Part shown: positions 19,519 to 28,344 of the stretch, in pieces
Position numbering within the stretch: position 1 is the first letter of the stretch
Layout: every line of letters begins with the position of its first letter
Source of the DNA: Embleya sp040605455
GTDB lineage: Bacteria > Actinomycetota > Actinomycetes > Streptomycetales > Streptomycetaceae
Direction: 5' to 3'
DNA length: 64,000 nucleotides
Assembly (NCBI RefSeq): GCF_040605455.1
Contig: NZ_JBEXCV010000003.1
Location: 1 to 64,000, forward strand
The notes under the pieces: model-generated
The model's input: only the letters and a program-made list of their open reading frames with translations
What the model was told of the DNA's origin: nothing
The model's database searches: none
Position numbers and translations under genes: made by a program

Positions 19519-20189
19519 CAAGGGTCCTGGTCGTCGACGACGAGCCACAGATCGTGCGGGCCCTGGCCATCAACCTCAAGGCCCGGGGCTATGACGTGGA
19601 CACCGCGGTGGACGGCACCGCGGCGCTGACCGCCGCCGCCGACCGGCATCCGGACGTGGTGCTGCTCGACCTGGGTCTGCCGGACATCGACGGGGTCGAG
19701 GTGATCAAGGGACTGCGCGGCTGGACCAGGATCCCGATCATCGTGCTGTCCGCGCGGCACGCGTCGGCGGAGAAGGTCGCGGCGCTGGACGCGGGTGCGG
19801 ACGACTACGTGACGAAGCCGTTCGGGATGGACGAGCTGCTCGCGCGCCTGCGGGCGGCGGTGCGCCGCGCGGTGCCCGAGGAGGAGGCACCGGTGGTGGT
19901 CACCGACTCGTTCACGGTGGATCTCGCGGCCAAGCGGGTCTCCCGGGACGGCGCCGACGTGCGGCTGACGCCGACCGAGTGGCATCTGTTGGAGGTGCTG
20001 GTTCGGCACGCAGGTCGGCTGGTCAGCCAGCGTGCGCTGTTGCAGGAGGTGTGGGGGCCGCAGTACGGGACGGAGACGAACTACCTGCGGGTCTACATGG
20101 CCCAGCTGCGCCGCAAGCTGGAGCACGACCCCTCGCACCCTCGGCATCTGTTGACCGAGCCGGGGATGGGATATCGGTTCGAGGGGTAG
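19515..20189 (+). CDS. kdpE: KdpE, OmpR-family response regulator
   Basis: This 224-residue regulator has a receiver domain with Asp-Asp-Glu at 9-11, phospho-acceptor Asp 52 in VVLLDLGLPD and the TKPF lysine near 102. Its winged-helix domain ends with LLTEPGMGYRF. It should bind the kdp control region and activate the pump genes when phosphorylated by KdpD. A GGAGGA ribosome site precedes the ATG, which overlaps the kdpD stop. Confidence 0.93.
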   Translation: MTRVLVVDDEPQIVRALAINLKARGYDVDTAVDGTAALTAAADRHPDVVLLDLGLPDIDGVEVIKGLRGWTRIPIIVLSARHASAEKVAALDAGADDYVTKPFGMDELLARLRAAVRRAVPEEEAPVVVTDSFTVDLAAKRVSRDGADVRLTPTEWHLLEVLVRHAGRLVSQRALLQEVWGPQYGTETNYLRVYMAQLRRKLEHDPSHPRHLLTEPGMGYRFEG

Positions 20190-20278
20190 CTCGCGGCCTC
20201 GCCCGGTCGGGCACAGGCCCGCTCGGCGGGCAATTTCGGGCAGCGGAGGGCCGTTGGATAGGCGGTACCCTTGCCGGC

Positions 20279-20680
20279 ATGAGTGGTAGCGCAGCCGGGG
20301 TGGAGCGTCGGACCGGACGATTGCGGCGGATGCTGGATCGGTGGACCTCCACCCATGAGGAATTGCACGCCGAGGAGCTGCTGCACGATACCCAGCGGCT
20401 CGGCTGCACCAAGATCGTCGACGTGGTCGAGCGCGACCTGATCACGGTCGGCGGCACGCTGCGGACGGTGACCTTCCGGCCGCGAGCGGGCGTGCCCGCG
20501 CTCGAGGCCGAGCTGTACGACGGCTCGGCCGCACTGTCGGTGGTCTGGCTCGGTCGGCGGCGGATAGCCGGGATCGAGCCGGGGCGGCAACTGGTCGCCC
20601 ACGGGCGGGTGAGCACCACTGCGGGCCGCCCCGTCCTGTTCAACCCCAGGTACGAGCTGCGCCCCGTCGGCCGAGAGTGA
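20279..20680 (+). CDS. OB-fold nucleic-acid-binding domain protein
   Basis: This 133-residue protein contains an OB-fold (about 45-130), with beta-strand-like segments TVGGTLRTVTFRP, LEAELYDGSAALSVVWLGRR and LVAHGRVSTTAGRPVLFNPRYEL. A similar domain occurs in RecG and in actinobacterial single-domain proteins placed before DUF3159 genes. The basic N-terminus (GVERRTGRLRRMLDRW) could contact nucleic acid. A TACCCT sequence 9 bp before the ATG looks like a -10 box, suggesting a leaderless or near-leaderless transcript. DUF3159 follows 4 bp after the stop. The role is unknown; RNA or DNA binding is inferred from the fold. Confidence 0.82.
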   Translation: MSGSAAGVERRTGRLRRMLDRWTSTHEELHAEELLHDTQRLGCTKIVDVVERDLITVGGTLRTVTFRPRAGVPALEAELYDGSAALSVVWLGRRRIAGIEPGRQLVAHGRVSTTAGRPVLFNPRYELRPVGRE

Positions 20681-20684
20681 ACGA

Positions 20685-21434
20685 GTGACCGCCCACATGG
20701 AAAAACCCACCTCCGACGCGGCCGGCGAGCAGCCGGCCCCCACCGACAGCGCGGCCTCGATGATCGCCGCCTTCGGCGGCGTGCGCGGCATGATCGACAT
20801 GACCGTGCCGGGGCTGGTCTTCGTGATCGCCTACACGATCAGCCACTCCACGTGGACCTCGGCGATGAGCGCCGGCGGCGTCGCGCTGGTGTTCGCGATC
20901 GTGCGGATCGTGCGCCGGGAGACCCTGCAACACGCGCTCGGCGGCTTCCTGGGCGTCGCGCTGGCCGGCTGGATCGCGGTCAAGTCCGGCAAGGCCGAGA
21001 ACTTCTACGCGTTCGGGATGCTGCTGTCCGGCGGCTATGCGCTCGCCTACCTGATCTCGATCCTGGTGCGCTGGCCGCTTATCGGTATCGTGCTCGGCCC
21101 GGCACTGGGTGAGAACTTCACGTGGCGACAGATCCCGGCCCGGTACGCGGCGTACCGCAAGGCCACCTGGGTCTGGTTCTTCATGTTCGTGCTGAAGATC
21201 GTGATCCAGATCCCGATCTACTGGACCGGCAACGTCACCGCGCTGGGCATCGCGAAGGTCGCCTTGGGCGTGCCGCCGTTCCTGGTGGTCTGCTACATCA
21301 CCTGGTTGATCATGTCCAAGGCCCCGCCGCCGGTGAGGGTGGTCGACACCGAGGACGACGAGGATGCCGAGGACGGCTCGGCGGCGGCGGTCGAGCAGCG
21401 GGGCGAGCGACGGGAAGACCGCGTCGCGGATTGA
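20685..21434 (+). CDS. DUF3159 family membrane protein
   Basis: This 249-residue protein has about six hydrophobic segments between residues 35 and 215 and a very acidic cytoplasmic tail (EDDEDAED). It matches the actinobacterial DUF3159 family, which has no assigned function. GTG 20685 is 4 bp after the OB-fold stop; an ATG at 20697 in the same frame is a possible alternative. The pair is regularly found together near the trk genes in streptomycetes, which hints at a role linked to membrane or ion homeostasis, but this is only context. Confidence 0.82.
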   Translation: MTAHMEKPTSDAAGEQPAPTDSAASMIAAFGGVRGMIDMTVPGLVFVIAYTISHSTWTSAMSAGGVALVFAIVRIVRRETLQHALGGFLGVALAGWIAVKSGKAENFYAFGMLLSGGYALAYLISILVRWPLIGIVLGPALGENFTWRQIPARYAAYRKATWVWFFMFVLKIVIQIPIYWTGNVTALGIAKVALGVPPFLVVCYITWLIMSKAPPPVRVVDTEDDEDAEDGSAAAVEQRGERREDRVAD

Positions 21435-21796
21435 GCGGGTCGGCTCGGGGCGAAGCGGCGCGGGCCGGCGGCGGCGGTGCCGGCGCGGGCCGGGTCGGCT
21501 CGGAGCCAAGCGGATCGGTGCGGGCGGGTCGGGTGGTGGATGCCCCGGCTCGCCCGTGTGGGTGACCCGCCCGCCGGCGGTGTCGTCGCCTTGCCGCGGC
21601 GGGTGATTCGAGCCGTACCGTGCCCGGGTGTGGTGGGTGCCGAAATGATCACCCGCGTGATCATTCGAGTGACTTGCCCCGGTCGATTCCGGAGAATTTG
21701 GGCCATGTGCGGTCCAATCGGCCATTCCTGCATGATCCCGTAACCGTGCGATTAGCGTCCCCGTTAGACCTCCAGTGGACGAAGGAGGCGGGGACG
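21435..21796. promoter_or_regulatory. Gap with imperfect G-rich repeats and a palindrome, upstream of the HTH/TPR regulator
   Basis: No gene is seen in this 362-bp gap. Its first part has an imperfect direct repeat (GGGTCGGCTCGG followed by GCGAAGCGG-like sequence, near 21437 and again near 21492). At 21644-21665 there is a perfect palindrome, AATGATCAC-CCGC-GTGATCATT, 132 bp before the regulator start. It is AT-rich against its surroundings and looks like an operator. GGAGG at 21784-21788 is the ribosome site of the next gene. Confidence 0.5.
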
Positions 21797-23182
21797 GTGG
21801 CCGGAAACGGTGACCTCATCGCATTGGTGGCGGAAGCCGGTCTCTCCCGGCGCGAACTGGCCCGTTGGGTCAACTCGGTCGCCGAGCGGCGCGGGCTGCA
21901 CCTCGGGTGCAGCCACACCTCGGTGGCTCGTTGGCTGGAGGGCGCGCAGCCGCGTTGGCCGATTCCGGAGCTGTTGGCCGAGGCTCTCGGCCGGCGCCTG
22001 GGATGCGAACTCACGGTTGCGGACCTGGGGCTGCGCGATCGGCGGCCACCGAACCCCGACCCCTTCGACGGGCTGAAAGTCGCCCGGACCGCGGCCGAAG
22101 TCAGACACGCCGTGGCCGAATTGTCGGAGAGAGACATGAACCGCCGTACCTTCCTGGCCAACACGGCCTTCGGCGTAGGAGCGTTCGCCGCTCCCGCGCT
22201 GTTCTGGTCGACCGCGTCCCGGGCCGATGGTGAGCCCGAGAAGCTCGCCTCGCGCGGCCCCACCACCGTGCGCGACGCGGACGTCCTACGCATCCACCAG
22301 ACCGTCCTGGCCTTTCGCCGCCTCGACCGTGCGCAAGGCGGGGGGGATCTGCGGGACACCGTCGTCAACCACCTCAACGGCGTCGCCCGCACCAAGCTGG
22401 CCGGCTCCTACGGCGACGAGGTGGGCCGCAGGCTGTTCCGCGCCGTCGCCGAGCTCACCGAACTGGCGGGCTGGTTGTCCTTCGATTCCGGCCGGCACGC
22501 GCTCGCCCAGCGCTACCACATCCAGGCGCTGCGGCTGGCGCAGGCGGCCGACGACCCGGCCTACGGGGCGTACGTGATGGCCAACATGGCCTGCCAGTCG
22601 GTCTACCTGGGTCATGGCTGGGAGGCGGTGCAACTGGCCCGGGCCGCCGAACAGGGGGCCGGCGCCAAGCTGAGCCCGCGGGCGCGGGCGATCGTGGCCG
22701 CGATGGAGGCGCGCGGCTATGCGGCGCTGGGCGATCGGCGCGGGTGCGAGCGGGCGATGGGCATCGCCGAGCGGCACCTGGACGCGGCCGGTCCGATGGA
22801 GGACGACCCGTCCTGGTGCAACTACTTCGACGAATCGGAGCTCCAACACGAGTTCGCGCACAGCCATCGCGACCTCGGCCTGCCGGACAAGATCCACGGC
22901 TTCGCGGGCGAGTCGATCAAACTGCGCCGGGCCGGCGCGTCCCGCCGGTGCGCGCAGGACACCACCTTCATGGCCGCGGCCCACCTGGCCCAGGGCGACC
23001 TGGACGCGGCCTGCGGCAAGGCCACCGAGGCGCTGCGGATCGCGGGCAACCTCTCGTCCGCACAGTGCGACGACTTCCTCGCGGACTTCCGCAGGCGGCT
23101 GCGCCCGTACGGCAGGGAGCCGATCGCGCGCGCGTTCAGCGAGGAGGCGGACCAGGTCATGGGTGACCTGGCCGCCGCCTGA
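21797..23182 (+). CDS. HTH/TPR-type regulator with internal Tat-like segment (NsdA-like family)
   Basis: This 461-residue protein has an N-terminal DNA-binding-like region (1-85; SRRELARWVNSVAERRGLHL, then HTSVARWLEGAQPRWPIPELL), which resembles Streptomyces NsdA-type regulators of sporulation and antibiotic production. Residues 114-136 hold NRRTFLANTAFGVGAFAAPALF, a twin-arginine-like signal followed by a hydrophobic stretch. The remainder is helical, TPR-like (RYHIQALRLAQAADDPAYGAY and similar). GTG 21797 follows GGAGG. An internal ATG at 22136 has its own GGAG site 6 bp upstream and would give a protein beginning at the twin-arginine motif. The closest family is recalled, not searched, so NsdA-like is tentative. 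Confidence 0.75.
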   Translation: MAGNGDLIALVAEAGLSRRELARWVNSVAERRGLHLGCSHTSVARWLEGAQPRWPIPELLAEALGRRLGCELTVADLGLRDRRPPNPDPFDGLKVARTAAEVRHAVAELSERDMNRRTFLANTAFGVGAFAAPALFWSTASRADGEPEKLASRGPTTVRDADVLRIHQTVLAFRRLDRAQGGGDLRDTVVNHLNGVARTKLAGSYGDEVGRRLFRAVAELTELAGWLSFDSGRHALAQRYHIQALRLAQAADDPAYGAYVMANMACQSVYLGHGWEAVQLARAAEQGAGAKLSPRARAIVAAMEARGYAALGDRRGCERAMGIAERHLDAAGPMEDDPSWCNYFDESELQHEFAHSHRDLGLPDKIHGFAGESIKLRRAGASRRCAQDTTFMAAAHLAQGDLDAACGKATEALRIAGNLSSAQCDDFLADFRRRLRPYGREPIARAFSEEADQVMGDLAAA

Positions 23183-23206
23183 GCGTCTGCTTCACCGCGC
23201 CGTCGG

Positions 23207-23863
23207 TCAGGCCGACAGCAGCTCTTCCAGTTCCTCTTCGCGGTGCGGCGCCGCGACGAACAGCAGTTCGTCGCCGGCCTCGAGCGAATCGTCCTTGCCG
23301 GGTACCAGCACCCGGCCCTCGCGGATGATCGTCACGAGCGCCGTGTCCTCGGGCCACGACACGTCACCGACGCGCGTGCCGACGAGGGCGGCGTCGCCCG
23401 GGAGGGTCAGCTCGACAAGGTTGGCGTCGCCCTGGCTGAACCGCATCAGGCGGACCAGGTCGCCGACGCTGACCGCCTCCTCGACCAGTGCCGACATCAG
23501 CCGCGGCGTGGACACCGCGACGTCCACGCCCCACGCCTCGTTGAACAGCCACTCGTTCTTCGGGTTGTTCACCCGGGCGACCACGCGCGGGACCCCGTAC
23601 TCGGTCTTGGCCAGCAGCGAGACGACCAGGTTGACCTTGTCGTCCCCGGTCGCGGCGATCACCACGTTGCAGCGCTGGAGCGCGGCCTCGTCGAGCGAGG
23701 AGATCTCACACGCGTCGGCGAGCAGCCACTCGGCCTGCGGCACGCTGTCCACCTTGATGGCGTCCGGTGCCTTGTCGACGAGCAGGACCTCGTGGCCGTT
23801 CTCCAACAACTCGGCCGCGATGGAGCGGCCCACCGCACCCGCGCCCGCGATTGCGACCCGCAT
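23207..23863 (-). CDS. TrkA-family potassium channel/transporter regulator (second, CeoC-like)
   Basis: This 218-residue cytosolic protein has an RCK_N nucleotide-binding domain, with the Rossmann motif GAGAVGRSIA at 7-16 and an acidic Asp (LLVDK) at the end of the second strand. A C-terminal RCK_C domain (about 140-215) follows. Such proteins bind NAD(H) or ATP and gate potassium transporters. Its ATG shares one base with the stop of the upstream TrkA gene, so the two are co-translated and likely form a hetero-oligomer, as with CeoB/CeoC in mycobacteria. No trkH gene is present; a KimA-like permease lies divergently. Confidence 0.9.
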   Translation of the reverse strand: MRVAIAGAGAVGRSIAAELLENGHEVLLVDKAPDAIKVDSVPQAEWLLADACEISSLDEAALQRCNVVIAATGDDKVNLVVSLLAKTEYGVPRVVARVNNPKNEWLFNEAWGVDVAVSTPRLMSALVEEAVSVGDLVRLMRFSQGDANLVELTLPGDAALVGTRVGDVSWPEDTALVTIIREGRVLVPGKDDSLEAGDELLFVAAPHREEELEELLSA

Positions 23864-24525
23864 CAGCTCTCCTCCGGCGCTTTTTCGAAGGCCGCCTCGA
23901 CGGCGGCCACATCCGCCTGGTGCATGACCACGTGCACGAGGTCGCCCTCCTGGATCACGGTCTCGGAGGTGGGCAGGATGCCTTCGCCCAAACGGGTGAC
24001 GAAGGCGACGCGCGCGCCCGACGCCTGTTCGAGCCGGTTGACCCGGTGGCCCACCCACGCCGAGTTCACGTGCACCTCGGCCAGCTGCACGCTCCCGGAC
24101 GGGTCGCGCCACAGCGGCTCCGCGCCGCTGGGCAGCAGCCGGCGCAACATCTGGTCCGCGGTCCAGCGCACGGTGGCCACCGTCGGGATGCCCAGGCGTT
24201 CGTAGACCTCGGCCCGCCGCGGGTCGTAGATTCGCGCGGCGACGTTCTCCACGCCGAAGGTCTCGCGGGCGACCCGCGCCGCGATGATGTTGGAGTTGTC
24301 GCCGCTGCTGACCGCCGCGAATGCGCCGGCCTCTTCTATACCGGCCTCGCGCAGGGTGTCCTGGTCGAAGCCGATGCCCTTGATCCGGCGGCCGGAGAAG
24401 TGCGACCCCAGCCGGCGGAACGCGGACGGATCGCGGTCGATGACCGCCACCGAATGCCCCAGTTCCTCGAGCGTCTGGGCCAGCGTGGATCCCACGCGCC
24501 CGCAGCCCATGATGACGATGTGCAC
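23863..24525 (-). CDS. TrkA-family potassium channel/transporter regulator (first, CeoB-like)
   Basis: This 220-residue protein is the partner of the downstream TrkA protein. The RCK_N motif GCGRVGSTLA lies at 7-16, with AVIDRD giving the ribose-binding Asp near 33. The RCK_C domain occupies about 135-215. Both genes start divergently from the KimA-like permease, with 149 bp between, so the three are likely co-regulated. A conserved regulatory role in potassium uptake follows from the family; which transporter they gate is inferred from position only. Confidence 0.9.
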   Translation of the reverse strand: MHIVIMGCGRVGSTLAQTLEELGHSVAVIDRDPSAFRRLGSHFSGRRIKGIGFDQDTLREAGIEEAGAFAAVSSGDNSNIIAARVARETFGVENVAARIYDPRRAEVYERLGIPTVATVRWTADQMLRRLLPSGAEPLWRDPSGSVQLAEVHVNSAWVGHRVNRLEQASGARVAFVTRLGEGILPTSETVIQEGDLVHVVMHQADVAAVEAAFEKAPEES

Positions 24526-24674
24526 GGCCGTCCTTCCGGATTTGGTCCGTTGTGCCCGGTCTGATGCTCGTTTGTGGTGTTACCAGGGTGGCAGACCTCG
24601 CCGAGACGTTACACGTGAGCGCCTTACGGCATGCCCCCGACCCGGCGAAAGTCGATGGGCTTACGATCACCTGC

Positions 24675-26732
24675 GTGTCAAGACTGACCGATCTGTCCAA
24701 ACGAGTCCTCGTCGGCCGAGCCCTGCGCAGCGACAAGCTGTCCGAGACGCTCCTGCCGAAGCGCATCGCGCTGCCCATTTTCGCCTCCGACGCACTGTCC
24801 TCCGTCGCGTATGCGCCGGACGAGATCCTGCTCACCCTTTCCATGGCGGGAATGGCGACCTACCACTTCTCGTGGAAGGTCGGTCTGGCCGTCGTCGTGG
24901 TCATGCTGACCGTCGTCGCCTCCTACCGCCAGAACGTGCACGCCTATCCCAGCGGCGGCGGTGACTACGAGGTCGCGAGCGTCAACCTTGGGCCCAACGC
25001 CGGTTTGACGGTCGGCAGCGCGCTGCTGGTCGACTACGTGCTGACCGTGGCGGTATCGGTCTCCTCCGGGGTGGCCAACATGGCCTCTGCGGTGCCCGCG
25101 CTGGAATCGAACAAGGTGCTGTTGGCGGTCGGCCTGGTGCTGTTGTTGATGGCGATGAACCTGCGCGGTGTCCGCGAGTCGGGCAAGCTCTTCGCCGTTC
25201 CCACCTACGCGTTCATGGCGGCCATCCTGGGGATGACGCTGTTCGGCCTGGTCCGGGCCGCCACCGGCGCGAACATGGAGGCCGAGAGCGCCGGATTCCA
25301 CATCGAGGCCGAGGACAGCTTCAGCGGCTTCGCCCTGGTGTTCCTGCTGCTGCGCACCTTCTCCTCCGGCTGTGCGGCCCTCACCGGTGTCGAGGCGATC
25401 AGCAACGGCGTCCCGGCCTTTCGCAAGCCCAAGAGCAAGAACGCCGCCTCCACGCTGCTGCTGATGGGCACCATCTCGGTGACCATGCTGATGGGCATGC
25501 TGGCGCTGGCCAACATGACGAAGGTGCGGTTCGCGGAGAACCCGGCCAGTCAGATCCAGGGAGCGCCCGCCGACTACGAACAAAAGACCGTGGTGGCGCA
25601 GGTCGCCGACGCGGTCTTCGGCGGCACGTTCGCGTCGCCGCTGTTCTATCTCGTGCTCGCGGTCACCGGCCTGATCCTGATCCTGGCCGCGAACACCGCG
25701 TTCAACGGCTTCCCGGTACTGGGCTCGATCCTGGCCCAGGACCGCTACCTGCCCCGGCAACTGCACACGCGCGGCGACCGGCTCGCGTTCAGCAACGGCA
25801 TCATCATGCTGGCCGCGTTCGCGATCGTGCTGATCATTGCCTTCGACGCCGAGCCCACCAAGCTGATCCAGCTCTACGTCGTCGGCGTCTTCGTGTCCTT
25901 CACGATGAGCCAGGCGGGCATGATCCGGCACTGGACGCGGCACCTGAAGACCGAGACCGACCCGGCCACGCGGGGCCGGATGATGCGCAGCCGGGTGATC
26001 AACGCGTTCGGTCTGTTCATGACCGGCACGGTGCTCGTGATCGTGCTGGTGACCAAGTTCGCGCAGGGCGCCTGGATTGCGATAGCGGCGATGGGCGTGC
26101 TGTTCGTGCTGATGAAGCAGATCCGCCGGCACTACGACCGGGTCGCCGCCGAGCTTGCCGCGGTCGAGACGGACGACACCAAGCTGCCCTCGCGCGTGCA
26201 CGCGATCGTGCTGGTGTCCAAGCTGCACAAGCCGTCCCTGCGGGCACTGGCCTACGCCCGGTACTCGCGCCCCAACGTGGTCGAGGCGGTCACCGTCAAC
26301 GTCGACCCGGCCGAGACCGAGGCGCTGCGCCGGGAGTGGGACGAGCGCGGGATAGAGGTGCCGCTCAAGGTGCTCGATTCGCCGTACCGCGAGATCACCC
26401 GACCGGTGATCGAGTACGTGAAGTCGGTGCGCCGGTCCAGCCCGCGCGACGTGGTGAACGTGTACATCCCCGAGTACGTGGTCGGGCGCTGGTACGAGCA
26501 GATCCTGCACAACCAGAGCGCGCTGCGGCTCAAGGGCCGGCTGTTGTTCACGCCCGGTGTCATGGTCACCTCGGTGCCGTGGCAGCTGGAGTCGTCCGAG
26601 CGGCTCAAGGAGCCCAAGGCGTGGGTCGCGCCCGGGTCGGTCCGGCGCGGGCCGGCGCGGACGCCGCGGGGCGGGGACACCAAGCGGGGAGCCGGCGAGC
26701 GGCCGGAGCAGCGGCCGCGCGGGGAGTCCTGA
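24675..26732 (+). CDS. APC-superfamily potassium transporter, KimA-like
   Basis: This 685-residue protein has about twelve membrane helices (residues about 35-480) and a 200-residue cytosolic C-terminal domain. The sequence follows Bacillus KimA (YdaO), a K+/H+ symporter, along its length: SDALSSVAYAPDEIL near 36, YPSGGGDYEVA near 93, TFSSGCAALTGVEAISNGVPAF near 230, TRGDRLAFSNGII near 370 and ILHNQSALRLKGRL near the end. GTG 24675 is chosen because family homology begins just after it. A TACGAT box at 24662-24667 ends 7 bp before the GTG, so the mRNA may be leaderless. Divergent TrkA genes fit a potassium role. KimA is inhibited by c-di-AMP in Bacillus; whether that holds here is unknown. 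Confidence 0.85.
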   Translation: MSRLTDLSKRVLVGRALRSDKLSETLLPKRIALPIFASDALSSVAYAPDEILLTLSMAGMATYHFSWKVGLAVVVVMLTVVASYRQNVHAYPSGGGDYEVASVNLGPNAGLTVGSALLVDYVLTVAVSVSSGVANMASAVPALESNKVLLAVGLVLLLMAMNLRGVRESGKLFAVPTYAFMAAILGMTLFGLVRAATGANMEAESAGFHIEAEDSFSGFALVFLLLRTFSSGCAALTGVEAISNGVPAFRKPKSKNAASTLLLMGTISVTMLMGMLALANMTKVRFAENPASQIQGAPADYEQKTVVAQVADAVFGGTFASPLFYLVLAVTGLILILAANTAFNGFPVLGSILAQDRYLPRQLHTRGDRLAFSNGIIMLAAFAIVLIIAFDAEPTKLIQLYVVGVFVSFTMSQAGMIRHWTRHLKTETDPATRGRMMRSRVINAFGLFMTGTVLVIVLVTKFAQGAWIAIAAMGVLFVLMKQIRRHYDRVAAELAAVETDDTKLPSRVHAIVLVSKLHKPSLRALAYARYSRPNVVEAVTVNVDPAETEALRREWDERGIEVPLKVLDSPYREITRPVIEYVKSVRRSSPRDVVNVYIPEYVVGRWYEQILHNQSALRLKGRLLFTPGVMVTSVPWQLESSERLKEPKAWVAPGSVRRGPARTPRGGDTKRGAGERPEQRPRGES

Positions 26733-26985
26733 ACTGAGAGTCCCGGGCGGGGGGTCCTGAGTGGAGAGTTCGACTGGGGAGTTCGGGTGAGGGGATGTGG
26801 AGCGGGGGCGCGGGCGGCGTGTCATGACGGTGGGCGCGGCTTGTTCGGGTAGGGACTACCCTGGATGCGCGCCCACCTCCGTGAGGCGCTTTCTTTGTGT
26901 CGCCGTGTCGTCCCCGGGCGTCGCCGTCGGGCGCCGCCGGCCGCGGGACCACTGTCGATGTTGTACGAGTTGTACGAGGAGTGCC

Positions 26986-28344
26986 GTGCCTGTCGGATCG
27001 ACCACCCCCGAATCGGACCAGTCCCTGCGGGGTGAGCGGTACGAGGTCGAGATCGGCCCGGTTGCTCACGGCGGGCACTGCGTGGCCCGCCACGAGGGCC
27101 GCGTCATCTTCGTCCGGCACGGGCTCCCGGGCGAGCGGGCCGTCGTGGAGATCACCGACGGTGGGCCCACCTCGCGCTTCCTGCGTGGCGACGTGGTCGA
27201 GGTACTGACCGCTTCCCCGGACCGGATCACCCCCGCGTGTCCGGTGGCCGGCCCCGGCATGTGCGGTGGCTGCGACTGGCAGCACGCCACGCCCGCGGCG
27301 CAGCGCCGGCTCAAGGCGGACGTGGTGGCCGAGCAGTTGTTGCGGCTCGGCAAGGTCGACGTGGACGTCGAGGTCGAGGCCGTGGACAGCCCGCCCGGGA
27401 TGGCCGAGGGCCTCGGCTGGCGCACCCGCGTGCAGTTCACCGTGGACCCGGCGACCGGCCGCGCGGGGCTGCGCAAGCACCGCTCGCACGACGTGCAGCC
27501 GATCGACTCCTGCCCGATCGCGGCGCCCGGTGTCGAGGAACTGGGCATCGAGGCGCACGAGTGGCCCGGCGTGGCCTCGGTCGAGGCGGTCTCCGCGACC
27601 GGGTCGCTGGACCGCGCGGTCACCGTGGTGCCCGCGGAGGGCACGGACGGGCGGATGCCGATCGTCGAGCTGAACCGGGCGGTGTCGGTGTTCCGGGCCG
27701 ACGACAAGGGCCGAGTACGTAAGGTGCACGGCCGACCGGCGGTGCGCGAGGTGGCCGCGGGCCGCACCTGGAAGGTCTCGGCGGGCGGCTTCTGGCAGGT
27801 ACACCCGGCTGCGGCCGACGTGCTCGTGCAGGCCGTCGTGGAGGGGCTGGAGCCGCGACCGGGCGACCTGGCGCTCGACCTGTACTGCGGGGTCGGGCTG
27901 TTCGCGGGCGCGATCTCCGAGCGGCTGGCGGACAGCGACACGATCATCGGGATCGAGAGCTCCAAGCAGGCAGTCGAGGACGCGATCCACAACCTTCGGG
28001 ATGTGCCGGGTGCGCGCTTCGAGACCGGCACGGTGGAGAAGGTGCTGAGCCGAGCCGGCTTCCTGCGTCGCGCCGACATCGTGGTGCTCGACCCGCCGCG
28101 TGCGGGTGCGGGCAAGGCGGTCGTCGAGCGGATCGCCCGGCTGACCCCGCGCCGGGTGGCGTATGTGGCGTGCGACCCGGCGGCGCTGGCGCGGGACGTG
28201 GCGTACTTCGCGGGCTTCGGGTTCAAGCTGCGGTCGGTGCGGTCGTTTGACCTGTTCCCGAACACGCATCACGTGGAGTCGGTGGCGATCCTGGAGCCGG
28301 CGCCTCGGGAGGCCAGGCGCGACGGTGGGCGGGGGCGGCGTTGA
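26986..28344 (+). CDS. TRAM-domain class I RNA methyltransferase (TrmA/RlmC-D type)
   Basis: This 452-residue enzyme should methylate uridine C5 in tRNA or rRNA using SAM. A TRAM RNA-binding domain spans about 8-72. A cysteine cluster (CPVAGPGMCGGCDW near 85-98, with a further Cys in DSCPIA near 174) may bind Fe-S. The SAM motif is LDLYCGVGLFAG near 296-307. DPPRAGAGK and the catalytic-cysteine motif ACDPAAL lie near 368 and 392. GTG 26986 follows GAGGAG. In streptomycetes this gene regularly follows the APC permease. The modified nucleotide cannot be told from sequence alone. Confidence 0.88.
   Translation: MPVGSTTPESDQSLRGERYEVEIGPVAHGGHCVARHEGRVIFVRHGLPGERAVVEITDGGPTSRFLRGDVVEVLTASPDRITPACPVAGPGMCGGCDWQHATPAAQRRLKADVVAEQLLRLGKVDVDVEVEAVDSPPGMAEGLGWRTRVQFTVDPATGRAGLRKHRSHDVQPIDSCPIAAPGVEELGIEAHEWPGVASVEAVSATGSLDRAVTVVPAEGTDGRMPIVELNRAVSVFRADDKGRVRKVHGRPAVREVAAGRTWKVSAGGFWQVHPAAADVLVQAVVEGLEPRPGDLALDLYCGVGLFAGAISERLADSDTIIGIESSKQAVEDAIHNLRDVPGARFETGTVEKVLSRAGFLRRADIVVLDPPRAGAGKAVVERIARLTPRRVAYVACDPAALARDVAYFAGFGFKLRSVRSFDLFPNTHHVESVAILEPAPREARRDGGRGRR

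Noticed and set aside
21620..21796. Upstream start for the HTH/TPR regulator
   Set aside because: The added residues include Cys/His-rich intergenic translation and cross the palindrome; GGAGG fits GTG 21797.
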